A DNA stretch of 64,000 nucleotides from Paraburkholderia ginsengisoli NBRC 100965 (GTDB lineage: Bacteria; Pseudomonadota; Gammaproteobacteria; Burkholderiales; Burkholderiaceae): positions 81,163 through 145,162 of the forward strand of contig NZ_BBJF01000023.1 in NCBI RefSeq assembly GCF_000739735.1, written 5' to 3'. Numbering within the stretch: the stretch's first letter is position 1; every line of letters starts with the position of its first letter. Shown one piece after another: positions 1 through 8,123 of the stretch. The position numbers were made by a program, and so were the translations under genes. Under the pieces are notes generated by a model. The model was not told the DNA's origin, ran no database searches, and worked only from the letters and a program-made list of their open reading frames with translations.

Positions 1-282
1 TTCACCGCCCAGATGCAGCGTGGCCTTGTCCTCTGCCGCCTCGATCACGCCGGCGCCCTGCACCTGCCAGCGCGCCACCTGCTCGCCATGCTGCTGCGCG
101 TCCGCGATCACGATCAGATCGCCGCCGTTCGGCTCGTCCGGCGCGGTGAGGCAGATGCGCCACGGCGCATGCGTCGGCGGCCAGTCGCCGAGGCGCGCGC
201 GAATGCGCTCGGTGGTCTCGGTGAGTTCGTCGGCGGGTGGCCAGAACAGGTCGCGATCCTTCAATGCCAGTGTCTGCGTCAT
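1..282 (-). CDS. thiE: Thiamine-phosphate synthase ThiE, N-terminal part (cut by window edge)
   Basis: The first 94 codons of a gene that continues beyond the left edge. Its ATG overlaps the thiG stop codon by four bases (ATGA), so the two are translationally coupled. The visible residues (starting MTQTLALKDRDLFWPP) are not the TIM barrel of ThiE itself. They look like the N-terminal extension carried by the long ThiE proteins of Burkholderia. The assignment rests mainly on position as last gene of thiO-thiS-thiG-thiE. ThiE joins the thiazole phosphate made by ThiG to HMP pyrophosphate, giving thiamine monophosphate in the cytosol. Another thiamine-pathway domain at the missing C-terminus cannot be excluded. 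Confidence 0.7.
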   Translation of the reverse strand, partial: MTQTLALKDRDLFWPPADELTETTERIRARLGDWPPTHAPWRICLTAPDEPNGGDLIVIADAQQHGEQVARWQVQGAGVIEAAEDKATLHLGGE

Positions 283-1103
283 GCGGCGCTCCCGTCTTGA
301 TGCCAGAACGGCATGCCGACCACCGGCGTGCTCGCGTGCGCGCTTTCGCGCTCGGCCATCGGCCCCGCCAGAAAAGCCTGGCGGCCCGCTTCGGCACCCA
401 GCGCGAACGCGCGCGCCATCGCATCGGGGTGGGTCGCCTGCGACACCGCGGTGTTCAGCAGCACGCCGTCGAAGCCCCACTCCATCACCTGCGCTGCATG
501 CGACGGCACGCCGAGCCCGGCGTCGACGATCAGCGGCACGTCCGGCAGCCGCTCGCGCAACACGCGCAGCCCGTATGGATTGATCACGCCCTTACCGGTG
601 CCGATCGGCGCGCCCCACGGCATCAGCGCTTCACAACCGGCGTCCAGCAGACGGCGGCCGATCACCAGGTCTTCGGTGCAATACGGCAGCACCTTGAAGC
701 CGTCCTTGATCAACTGCGCGGCCGCTTCGATCAGGCCGATCGGGTCGGGCTGCAACGTGTAGTCGTCGCCGATCAGTTCGAGCTTGATCCAGTCGGTTTC
801 GAAGATTTCGCGCGCCATGTGCGCGGTGGTCACCGCTTCGCCGACCGTCAGGCAACCCGCCGTGTTCGGCAGGAGCGGCACGCCGTGACGCTTGAGCAGG
901 TCGAAGAAGCCGGCTTCAGCGCCGCCCTCGTTCATCTGCCGGCGCAGCGCGACGGTCACCATGCCGGGGCGCGCCGCGTCGATCGAATCGGACAGCGACT
1001 GCAGCGACGGATAGCGCGAGGTGCCGAGCAGCACTCGGCTCGCGAAGGTCTGGCCGTACAGCGTGAGCGCGTCGGCGGTCGGGGGGGAAGTCATTTGCAT
1101 CAT
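279..1103 (-). CDS. thiG: Thiazole synthase ThiG
   Basis: A 274-residue thiazole synthase, close to the family's usual length. ThiG condenses 1-deoxy-D-xylulose 5-phosphate, dehydroglycine (from ThiO) and the thiocarboxylate sulfur of ThiS into the thiazole ring. The segment DWIKLELIGD around residue 107 carries the lysine that forms the Schiff base with the sugar phosphate in characterised ThiG. The glycine-rich phosphate-binding stretch (APIGTGKG) and the DAGLGVPSHA motif follow. The start was set at 1103 because a GGAGA element lies just upstream. An in-frame ATG at 1139 would overlap thiS and has no better site. The stop overlaps the thiE start. Confidence 0.95.
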   Translation of the reverse strand: MMQMTSPPTADALTLYGQTFASRVLLGTSRYPSLQSLSDSIDAARPGMVTVALRRQMNEGGAEAGFFDLLKRHGVPLLPNTAGCLTVGEAVTTAHMAREIFETDWIKLELIGDDYTLQPDPIGLIEAAAQLIKDGFKVLPYCTEDLVIGRRLLDAGCEALMPWGAPIGTGKGVINPYGLRVLRERLPDVPLIVDAGLGVPSHAAQVMEWGFDGVLLNTAVSQATHPDAMARAFALGAEAGRQAFLAGPMAERESAHASTPVVGMPFWHQDGSAA

Positions 1104-1135
1104 CTGGTCTCCGGCAAAGCGTGGCGGGGCGATGT

Positions 1136-1333
1136 TCAACCGCCGGCCACGGGTTGCACGACGTCGAGCCGGTCGCCCGGTTGCAGCGCGCGCGCCGTGT
1201 GCTGGGTGCGCGCGACGAAATCGCCGTTCAGCGCGACCGCGAACGGCGGGCGCGCGCCGTACGCGGCGAGCGCATCGGCGACGGTCGCGCCTTCGGGCAG
1301 CGACAACGGCTTCTGATTGATATGAATGTCCAT
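1136..1333 (-). CDS. thiS: Sulfur carrier protein ThiS
   Basis: A 65-residue ubiquitin-fold sulfur carrier ending in Gly-Gly (VAGG). The C-terminal glycine is adenylated by ThiF-type enzymes and converted to a thiocarboxylate that feeds sulfur to ThiG. The N-terminal MDIHINQKP strand and the central ALNGDFVAR segment are typical of the family. The start at 1333 gives the normal length; an in-frame ATG at 1396 would add 21 unrelated residues. It lies between thiO and thiG on the same strand, 16 bases after the stop of a 17-codon ORF. No strong Shine-Dalgarno sequence is visible, which fits translational coupling from upstream. Confidence 0.93.
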   Translation of the reverse strand: MDIHINQKPLSLPEGATVADALAAYGARPPFAVALNGDFVARTQHTARALQPGDRLDVVQPVAGG

Positions 1334-1349
1334 GGTGTTCGAATACGGT

Positions 1350-1403
1350 TCAATCGATGGCGAAAGCGGTGTGGCGAGCGGCAATGAAGCGCGCAATGCT
1401 CAT
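1350..1403 (-). CDS. 17-codon small ORF coupled to thiO
   Basis: ATG at 1403 overlaps the thiO TGA by four bases (ATGA). The frame reads MSIARFIAARHTAFAID and stops 16 bases before the thiS start. It has no recognisable domain. The arrangement would let ribosomes terminating on thiO restart here and be carried close to the thiS start, which lacks a clear ribosome-binding site of its own. It may equally be a chance ORF in a 66-base spacer; no homologue is known to me. Confidence 0.3.
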   Translation of the reverse strand: MSIARFIAARHTAFAID

Positions 1404-2530
1404 GCCGGCTCCCGCGTGCAATCCAGTTGGAAAAGCTCGCTCCAGCGCGCGTCGTGGCGCCAGTCGGCGAACGCGTCGGCGTCGGCAACGCGGCCGTCGA
1501 GCAGCGCCGACGCGAAGCGTGCGGCTTCGTCGGCGACTTCGGGCACGATCATGTAGCCGTGCCGGTACAGGCCGTTCACGCGCAGCGTCCGTGCGCCGTC
1601 CCACAGCAAGGCGGGCCGATGATCCGGCAGGGTCGGGCGGCACTGCGAATTCAGTTCGAGGATGCGCGCCTCGCCGAAGCCCGGATGCACGGAAAACGCC
1701 GCGCTCAGCAGTTCGAGTGCCGAACGCACGCTGACGGGAGACATGTCCTCGCCTTCGACTTCGGTGGCGCCGATCACGTAGAGGTCGTTCTGCTTCGGCG
1801 CGATATACAGCGGATAGCGGGGATGCAGCAGACGCACCGGGCGCGTCAGGTTGATTCCCGGCGCGTGCACGCGCGCGACTTCGCCGCGAATGCCGCGCAG
1901 CGTGGGCAGCACGGCCTTCGCGCCGAGCCCCCGGCAGTCGATCGTGATGCGCGCGGGCGGCAGCGAGCGTTCGTCGACGGGCGTGTTCCAGTGAATTTCG
2001 ACGCCGCGTTGCGCAAGGCCCGCGGCCAGCGCGGCCAGCACCTGGCGGTTGTCCAGCTGGCCTTCGCGCGGCAACAGCCAACCCTGGTTGAAGCGGCCCG
2101 CCAACGCGGGCTCGGCGGCGCCGACCTGCGCGCCCGCGAGCGTCACGAAACCGCCGTCGAGCAGGTCTGCGGGCGCGTTCGAGCGCACGCGGCGCTCGAA
2201 CAGCGGCGCTTCGGTACGGTCCGCGTGATGCCAGACAACCAGCGTGCCATTGCGCTGGAAGAACACCGGCTCGGGCAATTCGGCCAGCACTTGCGGCCAG
2301 GTATCGAGCGAACTCGCGCCTAGGCGCGTGATCAGCAGTTCGGCGCTCGCGGCTTCGGCAAGCGGCGCGAGCATCGCCGCGGCGACCCACGCGGCGGCCT
2401 GCGAGCCGGCGGCGTCACCGCGCTCATACAGCGCCACGCGATGCCCTTGCCCCGCCAGACGCCACGCGACCAGCCGGCCGCAAAGACCGCCGCCGAGGAC
2501 GGCGAAATCGGGTTGTGCGGGACGGTTCAT
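1400..2530 (-). CDS. thiO: Glycine oxidase ThiO (FAD-dependent)
   Basis: A 376-residue FAD-dependent D-amino-acid-oxidase-family enzyme. The N-terminus FAVLGGGLCGRLVAWRLAGQG is a Rossmann dinucleotide-binding motif, followed by the YERGD strand end that holds the ribose of FAD. The C-terminal NGLYRHGYMIVPEVADEAA region matches the flavin-contacting end of ThiO. It oxidises glycine to the dehydroglycine used by ThiG. The start at 2530 is preceded by a G-rich element and sits inside the stop of a 42-codon upstream ORF (ATGA overlap). It is the first large gene behind the TPP riboswitch and so should be repressed when thiamine pyrophosphate is plentiful. Confidence 0.92.
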   Translation of the reverse strand: MNRPAQPDFAVLGGGLCGRLVAWRLAGQGHRVALYERGDAAGSQAAAWVAAAMLAPLAEAASAELLITRLGASSLDTWPQVLAELPEPVFFQRNGTLVVWHHADRTEAPLFERRVRSNAPADLLDGGFVTLAGAQVGAAEPALAGRFNQGWLLPREGQLDNRQVLAALAAGLAQRGVEIHWNTPVDERSLPPARITIDCRGLGAKAVLPTLRGIRGEVARVHAPGINLTRPVRLLHPRYPLYIAPKQNDLYVIGATEVEGEDMSPVSVRSALELLSAAFSVHPGFGEARILELNSQCRPTLPDHRPALLWDGARTLRVNGLYRHGYMIVPEVADEAARFASALLDGRVADADAFADWRHDARWSELFQLDCTREPA

Positions 2531-2655
2531 TGCAGGCACCCCCGCGCGCGCTCCGCGAGTTCCGTTTCACAGCGGCAAGCGGCAAGGCTAAAGCACGGCG
2601 CGCCGACGGCGACGTGGCGAAGAGCAAAACACATATCTGAAGAATTGGCGGTCAT
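2527..2655 (-). CDS. 42-codon cysteine-rich small ORF in the thi leader, overlapping thiO
   Basis: An ORF of 42 codons that starts at ATG 2655, four bases after an AAAGGA Shine-Dalgarno-like element, and ends in a TGA overlapping the thiO ATG by four bases. The translation begins MTANSSDMCFALRHVAVG and has five cysteines (residues 9, 21, 27, 29 and 40). It lies between the TPP riboswitch and thiO, where it would be transcribed only when the riboswitch permits. It could be a translated leader peptide coupling entry to thiO, or a small protein. No family is recognised, and expression is inferred only from the ribosome-binding site and overlap. Confidence 0.4.
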   Translation of the reverse strand: MTANSSDMCFALRHVAVGAPCFSLAACRCETELAERARGCLQ

Positions 2656-2787
2656 CGAGTCCTTTCCGTACGGCACAAAAAAACGCACGTACCCAGGACG
2701 AAACCGGCGGGTGAAGCCGGCCGGGCACTGCGCGCGTACCCATGTACGGACGCCGCCCGGCGGGGAATGGAAGACTGGATGCTTCCG

Positions 2788-2895
2788 GAAACTTCCCGCG
2801 CCGGTATTACCCGGATCGGGTGCAAAGGGTCTCTCTCAGCCTCGCCGCCGCAGCCTGAAAATCAAGCCGCCTGTGGGCGAAGCACCCCTGTTTCG
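2788..2895 (-). ncRNA. TPP riboswitch (THI element)
   Basis: On the minus strand the conserved THI-box blocks appear in order: CAGGGGTGC (2890-2882), GGCTGAGAGAGACCC, then TGCACCCGAT and CGGGTAATACCGGCG, ending in GGGAAG. The closing helix P1 can be drawn as GAAAC (2895-2891) with GTTTC (2792-2788). Between GGGGTGC and GGCTGAGA there is a longer than minimal insert, consistent with an extended P3. It precedes thiO by about 260 bases. TPP binding is expected to shut down the thi operon. No classic intrinsic terminator with a U-run directly follows, so control may act on translation or through Rho. Confidence 0.93.
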
Positions 2896-2904
2896 TCGCA
2901 GGTC

Positions 2905-2934
2905 ATTAGACCATAAAAGGCTGGACGCCCGCAA
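2905..2934 (-). promoter_or_regulatory. Candidate sigma70 promoter of the thi operon
   Basis: TTGCGG (2934-2929) and TCTAAT (2910-2905) are separated by 18 bases on the minus strand. Transcription would start near 2898, just before the first riboswitch helix, which supports the assignment. Confidence 0.5.
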
Positions 2935-3306
2935 ACCAGCGCCGTGCGCGCCCAGCCAAAGTTTGATCCGGCACCCTGTTTTTTGCGTCGATGCGAGCGG
3001 ACTCCGCGCTCTGGCACAATGCCGGAACCGGATGCAGCGAGCACGCTCGGCGCGACGCGCGACGGGCGGCCTCGGGGCGAGGACCGGCGGCGAAAATTAA
3101 TTTTCGCTTAAGGGCCTGCCGCCAGAATCGGGCGCTCGCCCGGACGCGCGTTCGCCGAACACGGCGTCCGGGCAGGTATCGCACCACCGTCGCAGAGCGG
3201 CCCGAAGCTTGGGCCGGTCCGCGGCGGCATAGCCCGACATGGGCCGGCCGGAACCGGGCCGGCGCTTCGGATCAGCACTTCGGGCCTGCACTTCTTCAGG
3301 ACGCTC

Positions 3307-5058
3307 ATGACACCCAATACTTCTGCCAGCCCCGCGCTGCCGCCCGACGAAAAAGTCTCCGCCTGGAGCCTGATCAAACCTTACTGGGTTTCCGAAGAAC
3401 GCAAGATGGCGTGGGGTCTGCTCATTGCGATCATCGTGATGAACCTGCTCGTCGTGTGGATCAACGTGCGCCTGAATCGTTGGAGCGCCGACTTCTACAA
3501 CGCGCTGCAAACCAAGAATGTGCGCGATTTCCCGCATCTGCTGATGGTGTTCTCGGGACTCGCGTTCGGCTTCATCATCCTCGCGGTGTACGGACGTTAT
3601 CTGCGCCAGATGCTCGGCTTCCGCTGGCGCCAGTGGTTGACCACGCGCTACCTGAACGAGTGGCTGAAAGACAGCGCCTTCTACCGGATCGAACGCGACC
3701 GGCTCGCCGACAACCCCGACCAGCGGATCAGCGACGACCTGCAGTCGTTCGCCACCACCACGCTGTCGCTGACGCTCGACCTGCTGTCCACCGTCGTCAC
3801 GCTGGTGTCGTTCATCACTATCCTGTGGTCACTAGCCGGCGCGCTGACCATCTCGCTCGGCGGCATGCCGCTGCAAATTCCCGGCTACATGGTGTGGGCC
3901 GCGGCACTGTACGCGGTGGTCGGTTCGCTGATCATCCAGAAGGTCGGCCATCCGCTCGTGTCGATCAACTACCAGGCGCAGAAAGTCGAGGCGGATTTCC
4001 GTTTCGGCCTGATTCGCCTGCGTGAGAACGCCGAGCAGATCGCGTTCTACAACGGCATGGACACTGAGAAATCGAACGCGCACTCGCTGTTCGGCCGCAT
4101 CCGCGACAACTGGTGGCAGGTGATGAAGTACACCAAGCGGCTCACCTTCGTGCTGAGCTTCTACGGCCAGATCGCGATCATCTTTCCACTGGTGGTCGCC
4201 GCGCCCCGCTACTTCGCGGGCGCCTTCACCTTCGGCGTGCTGATGCAGATTTCAAGCGCGTTCGGCACCGTCAGCGATTCGTTCTCGTGGTTCATCAACA
4301 GTTATGCGAGCCTCGTCGAATGGCGCGCCACCGTGAACCGGCTGCGCGAATTCAAACGCGTCGTGCACGCGCCGCGTCTGAAGGAATCGGTCTCGCCGGC
4401 CACCGAGCATGGCGGCATCAACCTGCATTTCGTTGACGCCGATCAGCTTTCCACCGACGGCCTCACACTCGCGCTGCCGAACGGCAACCCGCTGTCGCGC
4501 ATCCGCGATATCGCGATTCAACCGGGTTCGCGCTGGCTGGTGCGCGGTCCGTCCGGTTCGGGCAAGAGCACGCTGATGCGCGCGCTCGCCGGACTGTGGC
4601 CGTTCGGCGACGGCTCGATCGACGCGCCGGTCAACGCGCGCATGATGTTCATCCCGCAGGTCAGCTACATGCCGATCGGCACGCTGAAGGCGGCGCTCGC
4701 CTATCCGTCCTCGGCGAACGCCTACACCGACGACGAATGCCGCGAAGCGCTCATCACCTGTCACCTGTCGGAGTACGCCGACCGCCTGCAGGAATCGGGG
4801 CACTGGACGCGCATTCTGTCGCCGGGCGAACAGCAACGCCTCGCCGGCGCACGCGTGCTGCTGCACAAGCCCGACTACCTGTTCCTCGACGAAGCGACCA
4901 GCGCGCTCGACGCGGAAAACGAAGCGCGTCTGTATCGCCTGTTCACCGAGAAGCTGCCGAAGGCGGCGATCGTCAGCGTCGCGCATCGCGAATCCCTCGC
5001 TGCGTTCCACGACGAAACGCTCGACGTCGAGCGTGCGGGCGAAGCGGTCGCGGCGTGA
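3307..5058 (+). CDS. ABC transporter, fused permease/ATPase of the SbmA-BacA/YddA (ABC_membrane_2) type
   Basis: A 583-residue half transporter. Residues about 20-330 form the membrane domain, with hydrophobic segments around 35-55, 75-95, 160-215 and 280-310. The remainder is the nucleotide-binding domain: Walker A GPSGSGKST at 414-422, signature LSPGEQQ at 504-510, Walker B with D528 and E529 (LFLDEATSALD), and a switch histidine in SVAHR. Layout and membrane domain match the family that includes SbmA/BacA, YddA and peroxisomal ABCD proteins; these act as homodimers on peptides, acyl compounds or cobalamin. The substrate here is unknown. It is divergent from the thi operon, and the SDR gene downstream overlaps its stop, so the two probably form an operon. 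Confidence 0.9.
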   Translation: MTPNTSASPALPPDEKVSAWSLIKPYWVSEERKMAWGLLIAIIVMNLLVVWINVRLNRWSADFYNALQTKNVRDFPHLLMVFSGLAFGFIILAVYGRYLRQMLGFRWRQWLTTRYLNEWLKDSAFYRIERDRLADNPDQRISDDLQSFATTTLSLTLDLLSTVVTLVSFITILWSLAGALTISLGGMPLQIPGYMVWAAALYAVVGSLIIQKVGHPLVSINYQAQKVEADFRFGLIRLRENAEQIAFYNGMDTEKSNAHSLFGRIRDNWWQVMKYTKRLTFVLSFYGQIAIIFPLVVAAPRYFAGAFTFGVLMQISSAFGTVSDSFSWFINSYASLVEWRATVNRLREFKRVVHAPRLKESVSPATEHGGINLHFVDADQLSTDGLTLALPNGNPLSRIRDIAIQPGSRWLVRGPSGSGKSTLMRALAGLWPFGDGSIDAPVNARMMFIPQVSYMPIGTLKAALAYPSSANAYTDDECREALITCHLSEYADRLQESGHWTRILSPGEQQRLAGARVLLHKPDYLFLDEATSALDAENEARLYRLFTEKLPKAAIVSVAHRESLAAFHDETLDVERAGEAVAA

Positions 5059-5867
5059 GCATCGTGAGCGATAAATTCGATATGAGCCGTCACGTAAGCG
5101 GCGCCGGTCCCGAGCGCGTCGTGCTGATCACCGGCGCGGGCTCCGGCATCGGCGCGGCGCTCGCCCGGCGCCTCGCCGCGCCGCGCGTCGCGCTGATGTT
5201 GCATGCACGTGGCGCCGATAGCGCGGCCCGTGACCGTCTCGCCGAAGTCGCCGCCGAGTGCAGCGCCAGCGGCGCAAGTTGCGCGACGGTGTTCGGCGAT
5301 CTTGCCGAACGCGGCGCCGCGGATCACGTGGTCCACGCAACGCTCGCGCACTTCGGTGCGCTCGATCAACTGGTCGCGAACGCGGGCCACGCGCAACGTC
5401 AGACCCTCAACGCGCTCCACCCCGACACCTTCAGCGCCGCCTTCGCCGCGATGCCGGCCGCGTTCGCTGCCCTCGTCAAACGCGCAACCGCAGCATTGGA
5501 AACGTCGAAGCGCGGCCGCGTGATCGCGCTGAGCTCGTTCGTGGCGCACCGCTACCGCGCGGACGCGCCGTTTGCCGCGACGGCGGCGGCGAAAGCGGCG
5601 CTCGAATCGCTGGCCAAAACCGCCGCCGCCGAACTCGCGCGGCACGGCGTGACCGTCAATTGCGTCGCGCCCGGCTACACCCGCAAAGATCGCGGCCCCA
5701 GCGCCGAGAATGCGTCGGTGTGGACGCGCGCCGCCGAAGCGACGCCGCTCGGCCACGTCGCCGAGCCCGCTGATGTCGCTGCGCTGATCGCGTTTCTGCT
5801 GTCCGACGAAGCGCGTCATATCACCGGGCAGGTGATTCATATCGATGGCGGACTCACGCTGGGCTGA
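5055..5867 (+). CDS. SDR-family oxidoreductase with a substituted YxxxK motif
   Basis: A short-chain dehydrogenase/reductase of about 270 residues. The nucleotide-binding TGAGSGIG motif, the NAGH (NNAG-like) strand and the C-terminal ITGQVIHIDGG motif are present. The segment that should be YxxxK reads TAAAK: threonine (codon 5580-5582) sits four residues before the lysine (codon 5592-5594), so the usual catalytic tyrosine is absent. The GTG at 5055 overlaps the stop of the ABC transporter gene; GTG 5064 and ATG 5082 are alternative starts. No substrate can be assigned. It may be a non-classical SDR or one with altered chemistry. Confidence 0.85.
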   Translation: MSIVSDKFDMSRHVSGAGPERVVLITGAGSGIGAALARRLAAPRVALMLHARGADSAARDRLAEVAAECSASGASCATVFGDLAERGAADHVVHATLAHFGALDQLVANAGHAQRQTLNALHPDTFSAAFAAMPAAFAALVKRATAALETSKRGRVIALSSFVAHRYRADAPFAATAAAKAALESLAKTAAAELARHGVTVNCVAPGYTRKDRGPSAENASVWTRAAEATPLGHVAEPADVAALIAFLLSDEARHITGQVIHIDGGLTLG

Positions 5868-6060
5868 GCGGCATCACGCGACGGCGCCTCCGCTCCGCAA
5901 CACGACGCAACATCCTGAAACACGCGAGAAGAGTTCGAAAGCATTTGCGAAGCGGGCAAGCTGTTCCTCGCTTTGAAAATGCTTCCCGGCAGCGACGATA
6001 GTCGTGCGGGCCAACCCGTCCTGGCCCCAACGTCATTCACTGCTAACGGACTCTCCGCCT

Positions 6061-6522
6061 ATGTCATTCGCTCGCCGCTCCCATCCTTTGCCCCAACGCG
6101 TCGCGCTCGCTTTCGGCGCAGCCTTGCTGCTCGCGAGCACCGCGCACGCAGCGCAAGCCACTCAACCGAACGAGCCGGCAGACGTTTGCCCCGCGCTCCA
6201 ACACATCGTCGACGCCGCCGATTTCCGGCAGTTGCACAGTCAGCCCGCCGCGCAACTGCCGGGCGTGTCGAACGCCGACGACTGCCGCGCCAGCACGCAC
6301 GCGTACGATTGCCACTGGCGCGCGCACTGGCAAGCCGACGGCGTGATCAACGATCCGCTCGAAGAATTCGGCGCCGACATCGCCGCGTGTTTCCCGAACC
6401 TCGTGCACGACGTCAACACACCGACGCGTCAGCATTTCATCGTGACGACCGCCGAGCGGCGCGTCAGCGTCACGGCGAGCGTGCAAGGGCAGAACGAATT
6501 GCGCCTGCGCGTCACGCGCTGA
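6061..6522 (+). CDS. Exported protein of unknown function with four cysteines
   Basis: A 153-residue protein with a clear Sec signal peptide: a basic n-region (ARRSHPLPQR), a hydrophobic core, and an AHA-AQA cleavage site near residue 30. The mature part carries four cysteines (DVCP, DDCR, YDCHW, AACFP), which suggests two disulfides in the periplasm. No catalytic motif is recognised. The start at 6061 was preferred to an upstream in-frame ATG at 6004 because it places the signal peptide at the N-terminus. It precedes a lipoprotein gene on the same strand by 71 bases. Confidence 0.75.
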   Translation: MSFARRSHPLPQRVALAFGAALLLASTAHAAQATQPNEPADVCPALQHIVDAADFRQLHSQPAAQLPGVSNADDCRASTHAYDCHWRAHWQADGVINDPLEEFGADIAACFPNLVHDVNTPTRQHFIVTTAERRVSVTASVQGQNELRLRVTR

Positions 6523-6593
6523 GCGTGCGTCCGCGCGCCGTTCTTCGTGGCGAGCCGTCGCCGCCTTCCCCGAACGCCACCAGGCATCGCCTC

Positions 6594-7235
6594 ATGACCT
6601 TCACGCCGAGCCTATGCGCCGACGCTTTCATGCAAGCATCCCGAGCCGCGTGGGTCAGGTTGTGGCGGCCGTGCGCGTGGCTGACCGTCGCCGCGCCGCT
6701 CGCATTCGGGCTGAACGGCTGCGCGTGGACGCTGATCTCGGCGGCCGACGCCACCGGCTCCGTGATCCAGGCGGGCTACGCGATCGCGGCGAACTATTCA
6801 TCGCCGACCTTCGTCAACGGCAGGCCCGCCGACCTGCATCACGTCTGCATCGAAGTGAATCAGACGGTGTCGGTTGGCGATTTCGTGCCGGCGCTGCAAC
6901 TCGCGCTCGACCGTCGAGGCATTCGTTCGGACGTCTATAATCCGGGCACCTCGCCGGCGGGCTGCGAGGCGCGGCTCGTCTACAACGCGGCAATCGACTA
7001 CGGCCGCCGCTCGTTCAGCGACGAGTCGATCCAGTACCTGTCGATCATCGATCTGACGCTGATCCACGACGGCCGCATTCTCGTCACGGCTCGCTATCAA
7101 ACCGGCGGCCTCAACACCGACCGCTTCTCTTCCGCGTCGACCAAGCTCAGCGGTTTGATCGACCGGATGGTGGTCGATCAAACCGATTTCGCGCGCCAGC
7201 CGCTGCAAACCATTCAAACGTCGCAGGCAAATTGA
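6594..7235 (+). CDS. Putative lipoprotein of unknown function
   Basis: A 213-residue protein with a lipobox: hydrophobic segment then LNGC, Cys43 from the ATG at 6594 or Cys31 if the ATG at 6630 is used. The latter gives a more normal signal length, so the start is uncertain. The mature region resembles small Gram-negative lipoproteins annotated as Sbal_3080-like, a resemblance I recall but could not check. It contains a TLIHDGRILVTARYQTGG beta-rich stretch. Two further cysteines (about 104 and 136) could pair. It follows another exported protein and precedes a response regulator on the same strand. Confidence 0.7.
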   Translation: MTFTPSLCADAFMQASRAAWVRLWRPCAWLTVAAPLAFGLNGCAWTLISAADATGSVIQAGYAIAANYSSPTFVNGRPADLHHVCIEVNQTVSVGDFVPALQLALDRRGIRSDVYNPGTSPAGCEARLVYNAAIDYGRRSFSDESIQYLSIIDLTLIHDGRILVTARYQTGGLNTDRFSSASTKLSGLIDRMVVDQTDFARQPLQTIQTSQAN

Positions 7236-7325
7236 GCGCGGCCTCCTTGCTTTGTCTTACCCGAGAAAGGATTCGAAAGTGTCGCGCGCTTTGCTCCGCA
7301 CGCGCGTATCACTAAGATGACCTGA

Positions 7326-8063
7326 ATGAACCAAACCATTCTTGTCGTCGACGACGACCCCGTCGTCCGAGAGCTCGTCAGCGAATATCTTCAGGGACGC
7401 GGCTTCAAGGTCGTCACGCTCGAACACGGCATGGCGCTGCAGCGTAAATTGCAGGAAGAGCGTCCCGCGCTGATCGTGCTCGACATCATGATGCCGGAAC
7501 TCGACGGCATCAGCGCACTGCGCGCATTGCGCGTCGCCGGCGACGATATTCCCGTGATCCTGCTGACCGCGCGTGCCGATCCGATCGACCGTGTGATCGG
7601 TCTCGAACTCGGCGCCGACGATTATCTCGGCAAGCCGTTCGAACCCGGCGAACTGGTCGCGCGAATTCGCACCGTGCTGCGCCGGCGCGGCGCGATTGCG
7701 CCGAGCGCGCCGGAACAGCGTGCGCCATATCATTTCGGGCGTTTCGAAGTGAATTTCCCGGCGCGCGAATTGCGTCGCGACGGCGAGCGCATCACGCTGC
7801 GTTCAAGCGAATTCGCAATGCTGAAGGTGTTTGTCACACACGCGATGACCGTGCTCACGCGCGCGCAACTGCTGGAGAAACTGCACGGCAATAGCGAGGC
7901 GCATCGCAATCGCAGTCTGGACGTGTCGATCTGGCGGTTGCGCCGGTTGATCGAAGTGGACCCGTCGGAGCCACGCTATGTGCAGACCGTGTGGGGACGC
8001 GGCTATGTGTTCGTGCCGGACGGCGAGATTGGCGCGGCGGAACGCAGCGCGGCGCTTGCCTGA
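7326..8063 (+). CDS. OmpR/PhoB-family response regulator (no adjacent kinase)
   Basis: A 245-residue two-component regulator. Residues 1-120 form the receiver: acidic triad DDD at 9-11, phospho-acceptor Asp53 in VLDIMMP, switch threonine in LLTAR and the conserved lysine in GKPF. Residues about 140-235 are the winged-helix domain, with the SLDVSIWRLRRLIE recognition helix and GRGYVF wing. It is strikingly similar to the regulator at 10457-11197, with near-identical opening residues and the same domain spacing. It has no kinase beside it, so it may be served by the kinase at 11194-12489. Its 3' end converges on the flgH-like gene. Confidence 0.92.
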   Translation: MNQTILVVDDDPVVRELVSEYLQGRGFKVVTLEHGMALQRKLQEERPALIVLDIMMPELDGISALRALRVAGDDIPVILLTARADPIDRVIGLELGADDYLGKPFEPGELVARIRTVLRRRGAIAPSAPEQRAPYHFGRFEVNFPARELRRDGERITLRSSEFAMLKVFVTHAMTVLTRAQLLEKLHGNSEAHRNRSLDVSIWRLRRLIEVDPSEPRYVQTVWGRGYVFVPDGEIGAAERSAALA

Positions 8064-8123
8064 CGCGGCGCGCGGCGTGCCGCTCGGAGCGCGCGGCCTC
8101 GCCTCACCATCACGCACACAGCG

